A DNA stretch of 64,000 nucleotides from Pyxicephalus adspersus (taxonomy: Eukaryota; Chordata; Amphibia; Anura; Pyxicephalidae): the NCBI RefSeq assembly GCF_032062135.1, contig NC_092869.1, positions 48,947,371 through 49,011,370 of the forward strand, read 5' to 3'. Positions 60,701 to 64,000 of the stretch are shown here, in pieces. The notes under the pieces are model-generated. The model worked only from the letters and a program-made list of their open reading frames with translations, did no database searches and was not told the DNA's origin. The first letter of the stretch is position 1; every line of letters starts with the position of its first letter. The position numbers were made by a program, and so were the translations under genes.

Positions 60701-60809
60701 CGTTCCAACAGAACTGAGTGCCATCTCCATGCTGTACTTGGACGAGTATGACAAAGTGGTCCTTAAAAACTATCAGGAGATGGTGGTAGAGGGCTGTGGA
60801 TGCCGTTAA
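57452..60809 (+). CDS. bmp4: Bone morphogenetic protein 4 precursor, join(57452..57770, 59968..60809)
   Basis: Secreted TGF-beta-superfamily ligand of the BMP2/4 group; dimers bind type I/II BMP receptors and signal through SMAD1/5 in dorsoventral patterning, limb, eye and heart development. The 386 residues comprise a signal peptide (1-21, hydrophobic [12 protein letters not shown], probable cut after SHA), prodomain (22-272) and mature ligand (273-386, 114 residues). Convertase sites are the optimal RSKR (269-272) and an upstream minimal RVSR (234-237; RISR in mammals). Mature cysteines 286, 315, 319, 350, 351, 383 and 385 form the cystine knot plus dimer bond. The basic stretch after the cut ([11 protein letters not shown]) suits heparan-sulphate binding. 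N-glycosylation sequons are at 126, 189, 223, 328 and 343. It is bmp4 rather than bmp2 by the [16 protein letters not shown] end and the [10 protein letters not shown] start. About 15-20 residues present in human at the prodomain start are missing. CACCATGA is an adequate start context. Confidence 0.98.
57889..58000. repeat. 20-bp tandem repeat in bmp4 intron
   Basis: About five copies of TATTCACCTCTATTTATCAT with small changes (GTTTGTCAT, CATCTGTAT), grading into T-rich sequence. Confidence 0.9.
58228..58494. other. Assembly gap (267 N) in bmp4 intron
   Basis: A run of N; no coding sequence is expected to be lost because both exons are complete and their junction reads through. Confidence 1.
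59968..60809 (+). CDS. bmp4: bmp4 coding exon 2 (rest of codon 107 to stop)
   Basis: Begins AACATTTGGAG after the AG acceptor and ends with TAA at 60807-60809 after GGCTGTGGATGCCGT (Gly-Cys-Gly-Cys-Arg). It encodes most of the prodomain, both convertase sites (RSKR ends at 60464) and the entire mature ligand from Ser at 60465. The mature part is essentially that of other vertebrate BMP4 proteins. One unusual residue is Ala at position 290 (codon GCG, in [10 protein letters not shown]), where BMP4 normally has Ser and BMP2 Pro. Confidence 0.98.
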
Positions 60810-61015
60810 AAAAAAACAAATATAAAAAACAACAAAAAAAAAAAATAAAGGCAGATTGTTTGTAATCTGCTGGACTTTCAAAATGAACAATCATCTTGAT
60901 CTTATTTATGTCTTTTATGTGCAAATTTTTTTGACCATATGATCATATATTTTGCAAAATATATTTATAACAACATATTAAAAGGAAAAAAAAATAAAAA
61001 AAGTCATTATTTTCA
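60810..61015 (+). terminator. bmp4: bmp4 3'UTR with poly(A) signal
   Basis: After an A-rich tract, 60895-61015 is AU-rich and closely resembles the human BMP4 3'UTR as I recall it (CTTATTTATG, GTGCAAAT, TTTTGACCATAT, AATATATTTATAAC, TATTAAAAGG, GTCATTATTTT). AUUUA pentamers at 60904 and 60963 suggest rapid mRNA turnover. A perfect 20-bp palindrome lies at 60945-60964. AATAAA at 60993-60998 is the likely poly(A) signal, with cleavage near 61015. Later AATAAA motifs (61494, 61661, 62009, 62204) could serve longer transcripts. Confidence 0.75.
60945..60964 (+). promoter_or_regulatory. 20-bp palindrome in bmp4 3'UTR
   Basis: ATATATTTTGCAAAATATAT is its own reverse complement and would fold as an RNA stem with a small loop or pair between two transcripts. 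It lies next to an AUUUA element. Function unknown. Confidence 0.6.
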
Positions 61016-64000
61016 AAAAAAAAACATTTTTTCAAAAGAAACCATAAGCTACTTTTTTGTACAGTTGTTTATAAAATGTACATTGGAAAAAAATATGTTG
61101 GATTTATAAAGGGGATAGAGTATTTTTTTTGTTTTCTATACAAAATGAGCTTTTTATAAGTGTTAAAAGTATTTATTGGCAATATGACTTCAACACCTGT
61201 TCCTAAATGAATGTAAAAATTAGCGTAAAGCATATTGCTATTTTGGAAGTCACAGTGGGAATCCCAGCAGCTTTTGGGGTAACCAGATTGCTTTCTTGGT
61301 TAATCTGTGTTTTTGTTTTTTATAATTCCAGTTTGTGTGAAAAGAGTCTGGGAAGTACCTGGGCTCGGATTGTTATGTTAATGATAAGCACAGCCACTGT
61401 CCCTCCCTCTTGCAGTATGTTGTTGGTTCCAAGCTTTTCTAATTATTATTCTTTGAAAGCCCTGGCTGCTGAGTAAAAGCATTGTAAAGAAAAAATAAAA
61501 AATTAAAATACATAGGAATATGAAAAGACACCTGACAACTACTGTACTCCTGCCAGATATTCATCTGTATTTCCATTTCTGCCAGGAAAATTAGGAACAT
61601 AAATCCTATTATTTTTTAATAATGAAAATTACAAATTATATAATATTTTGGTAATATTTTAAATAAACATATTTATTTTTCTTTGTGACAATGAAACAAT
61701 CTGTCATTTTACCCTTGTGCGTCCCTGTCCAAATATCCCCAGGAGAATATTCTAATGTTTGCTTTTTAATTACTGAAACTCTCCAATGCTTCAGAGGAGG
61801 TGGGGGGGGGGGGGGTAGTTATTTGGGGGGGGGGGACTTAGTTAAAACCAATAAAATCTAGAACAGTGGAAAGATTGGCAAGACTTCACTTCCTGGGGAG
61901 TGCAGGTGGAGAGACCAGATCAGGGCCTCGGGGTAATGCATCCAGACTCCATGCTGCTTTTGTCTTGTAACTGCCTTCAGAAAGGACCTTTTTAATTGTA
62001 CAGAGCTTAAATAAATTGTTGAAAAGAGAGTGAACTTAGTTTCCCCTTAGGACAAATTCGTTTTGTGATGTTTGAAGAATTACCCTGCCAGTGTAAACTG
62101 CCTTGCCGGCTACATGGACCACAAATAGAGTTGTACACCAAAACCACAAAATGAAATATTGGTTGATAAATGTTGTAGAGGTTTATTTTTTAATTCTTTG
62201 AAAAATAAAGCGGTTGATACAAATATATTTTAAATTAGATGGTAAAAGTGAGAATTCCCTTTTTGTTGGAATAGTAGCCAACACAGTAATAGCCCTTCAT
62301 TGTTTTTTTTAAACATTTTTACTGGCCCCCATGGTGCCATGTTTTGGTGTTTAATACGTACCGGTTTGGTAATAACATAGGTGGACCAGATTTTTTTAAG
62401 TCTTTTTTGTTCACCTGTTCCTAGCCCCTAATGAATGTAGAAGTCTGTGCAGGTACCAGCATGGCTTGACATAAGCTCATAGGAAAGGCTTTGGTCAACT
62501 AATAAGAACTTTTTTAATATATAAATTATACTAATTTGTTACAAAGAAATAAACCTAACGTTGGTAGTTGGGGGTAAAGAGTTCCATGACTGCAAATTTG
62601 TTCTGCATAGTTCTTTTTGTATGAAATGCTGGATTGGAATTACCAGAAACGTAGCAAGTAATAATCTAGTTATGAACATGAGGATGTGCCCAAACATTCA
62701 GAGATTTTCCTATAAACTAGCAGGTGCAATCAGTGATGGAGTTGGATTATAAATTACAGATCAGATACAAAAATTCCCATCCACCTGACTGCTAGTAACG
62801 AGGGTAAACGGGTCCAAGGCTGGCACAAGCTGGGTCATCTGATTCCAATAGCCAGAATCTTTCAGCCTATGCCAAAGTTTAACCGTGATTATGGGTTGAT
62901 AAAAAGCCAAACTTTGCCTTTGTATATAAATATTGTAAAATATATATCTTGGTGAAACAATTCTGGTTAGATTTGTCATTTCCAAATACTGTTTATTATC
63001 TAGGCAGACATAGGACGTATTTTTAAAATTGTACCGGGTTTTACACCTAGGGCCACATTATGGAAGGGCAGAGGGAGTAATCTTTAGTGCCTCCTGTAAC
63101 GCCAACCTATTACATTGCCTATATGGGCCCTCCTAATGAATCGTCCTAATATTAGTTATAAGAGTCGGAAACCTTTCACTTGACCATGCACATTTGGATC
63201 TTCACAATTAGTGGTGGGATTGTGCAGATGTTCCCTCTTCTCTATGGTGCAATCATGAATGGTCCACCAGTGTGTAACATTATGGTAGCCTGGCTATTAC
63301 ATAAATAATATTTTTGCCTTGATGTGCTAGGGTACTAGGTGTGCTATCTGCACTATCTGCATGAAGTCTTTAGCTTCATCTTGTATTTATATCAGTGTCC
63401 CCAGGCCATACAAAAACACTGTAGATGCCTCATTACCATCTGAATGAATTTGGCCAGAATGTGTAAGTGTGGTCAGACACAAGATCTCAAACCTCCTGGG
63501 GGGGCTTTGTAAATGACTTGATTTACCCTGTAAAGTGTGTAATGGCATGGTGAATAGTAACTCTGCCAAATTAAAGAAACTGTTTTTAGGACAATGTGTT
63601 TACATCTGAAGGTCACCTTATGCTTCTATCCATGAATTAGGCTTAGAGCATTCACAATGTGGAAAAGGACCAGTAAATTACTACCTGTCTTTTGTTATAT
63701 TTGTAGGAGGTGGGTGTTATTCATTTGTAAGGCCAAATGTTTGGCTTTGGAATCCTGCATGAAATTTGCAGGGGATTCTTTCAGTCCTATTTAGCTTTGT
63801 AACGCTAATGACCCTAATGTGTATATTCCACCCACCTCCCACTTACTTTGATGAAGGCATGGACACCGCAGGAAGCCGCATAGAACAAGTTCCCCATAAA
63901 TTAAATATTCATTTACTAATTCACTGTGTTTCTCATTGCAGCACAAAGTTTGCATTGAGGGCAGTTTATCAAAATGTAAAAGCTTTGGAGGCTTTGTTAT
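61016..64000. other. Downstream flank of bmp4, no gene seen
   Basis: No exon supported; the 89-codon ORF at 61207-61476 has no domain and lies in AT-rich sequence. Two long G runs (61802-61815 and 61825-61835) could form G-quadruplex DNA. If a distal poly(A) signal is used, part of 61016-62220 may belong to a long bmp4 3'UTR. Confidence 0.5.
61802..61835 (+). repeat. Paired G-homopolymer tracts
   Basis: G14 and G11 separated by TAGTTATTT. Prone to replication slippage and sequencing error. Confidence 0.9.

Noticed and set aside
61207..61476. 89-codon ORF downstream of bmp4
   Set aside because: No recognisable domain, AT-rich context, and no splice or start evidence.

Overview
This is vertebrate nuclear DNA, almost certainly from a frog, probably a ranoid. 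The one real protein gene is bmp4 on the + strand near the right end, with its coding sequence split over 57452-57770 and 59968-60809. The amphibian assignment rests on the prodomain and cleavage-site sequence of the protein and on many dispersed repeats of the kinds that fill frog genomes. There is no sign of bacterial organisation.

Layout. Positions 1 to about 57000 are a gene-free flank upstream of bmp4. No ORF there looks like a real exon, and almost everything recognisable is transposon-derived. It holds fossils of Tc1/mariner transposases (about 1500-2205, 13570-14215, 39121-39470, 40632-40795), several short terminal-inverted-repeat elements (MITEs), two further dispersed repeat families with five to seven copies each, and a series of tandem arrays. 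Positions 50600-56480 are a dense block of tandem DNA directly upstream of the gene, dominated by a 4.4-kb array of a 45-bp unit. An AT-rich tract at 56690-57034 separates that block from a GC-rich bmp4 promoter and non-coding first exon (about 57040-57362). A short intron, coding exon 1, a 2.2-kb intron with an assembly gap, coding exon 2 and a conserved AU-rich 3'UTR (to about 61015) follow. From 61016 to 64000 I see no gene.

Function. bmp4 encodes a secreted TGF-beta-family ligand of 386 residues, made as a precursor with a signal peptide, a prodomain, two proprotein-convertase sites and a 114-residue cystine-knot ligand. Some unique stretches of the upstream flank could be long-range enhancers, but that cannot be shown from one sequence.

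Main points for a second look: (1) the 45-bp satellite sits inside a TTAA-type MITE and its monomer matches the internal sequence of another copy of that MITE in this window, so the satellite was probably born inside the transposon; (2) a second, independent case, where a 30-bp minisatellite is an in-frame amplification of the GGSVMVWG segment of a Tc1 transposase; (3) upstream ORFs in the bmp4 leader overlap the bmp4 start codon, and one has an apparent counterpart in human BMP4 mRNA; (4) a short deletion at the start of the bmp4 prodomain; (5) a perfect palindrome in the conserved 3'UTR; (6) an inverted satellite fragment beside an exact 268-bp duplication at a 2-base gap, which may be an assembly error.
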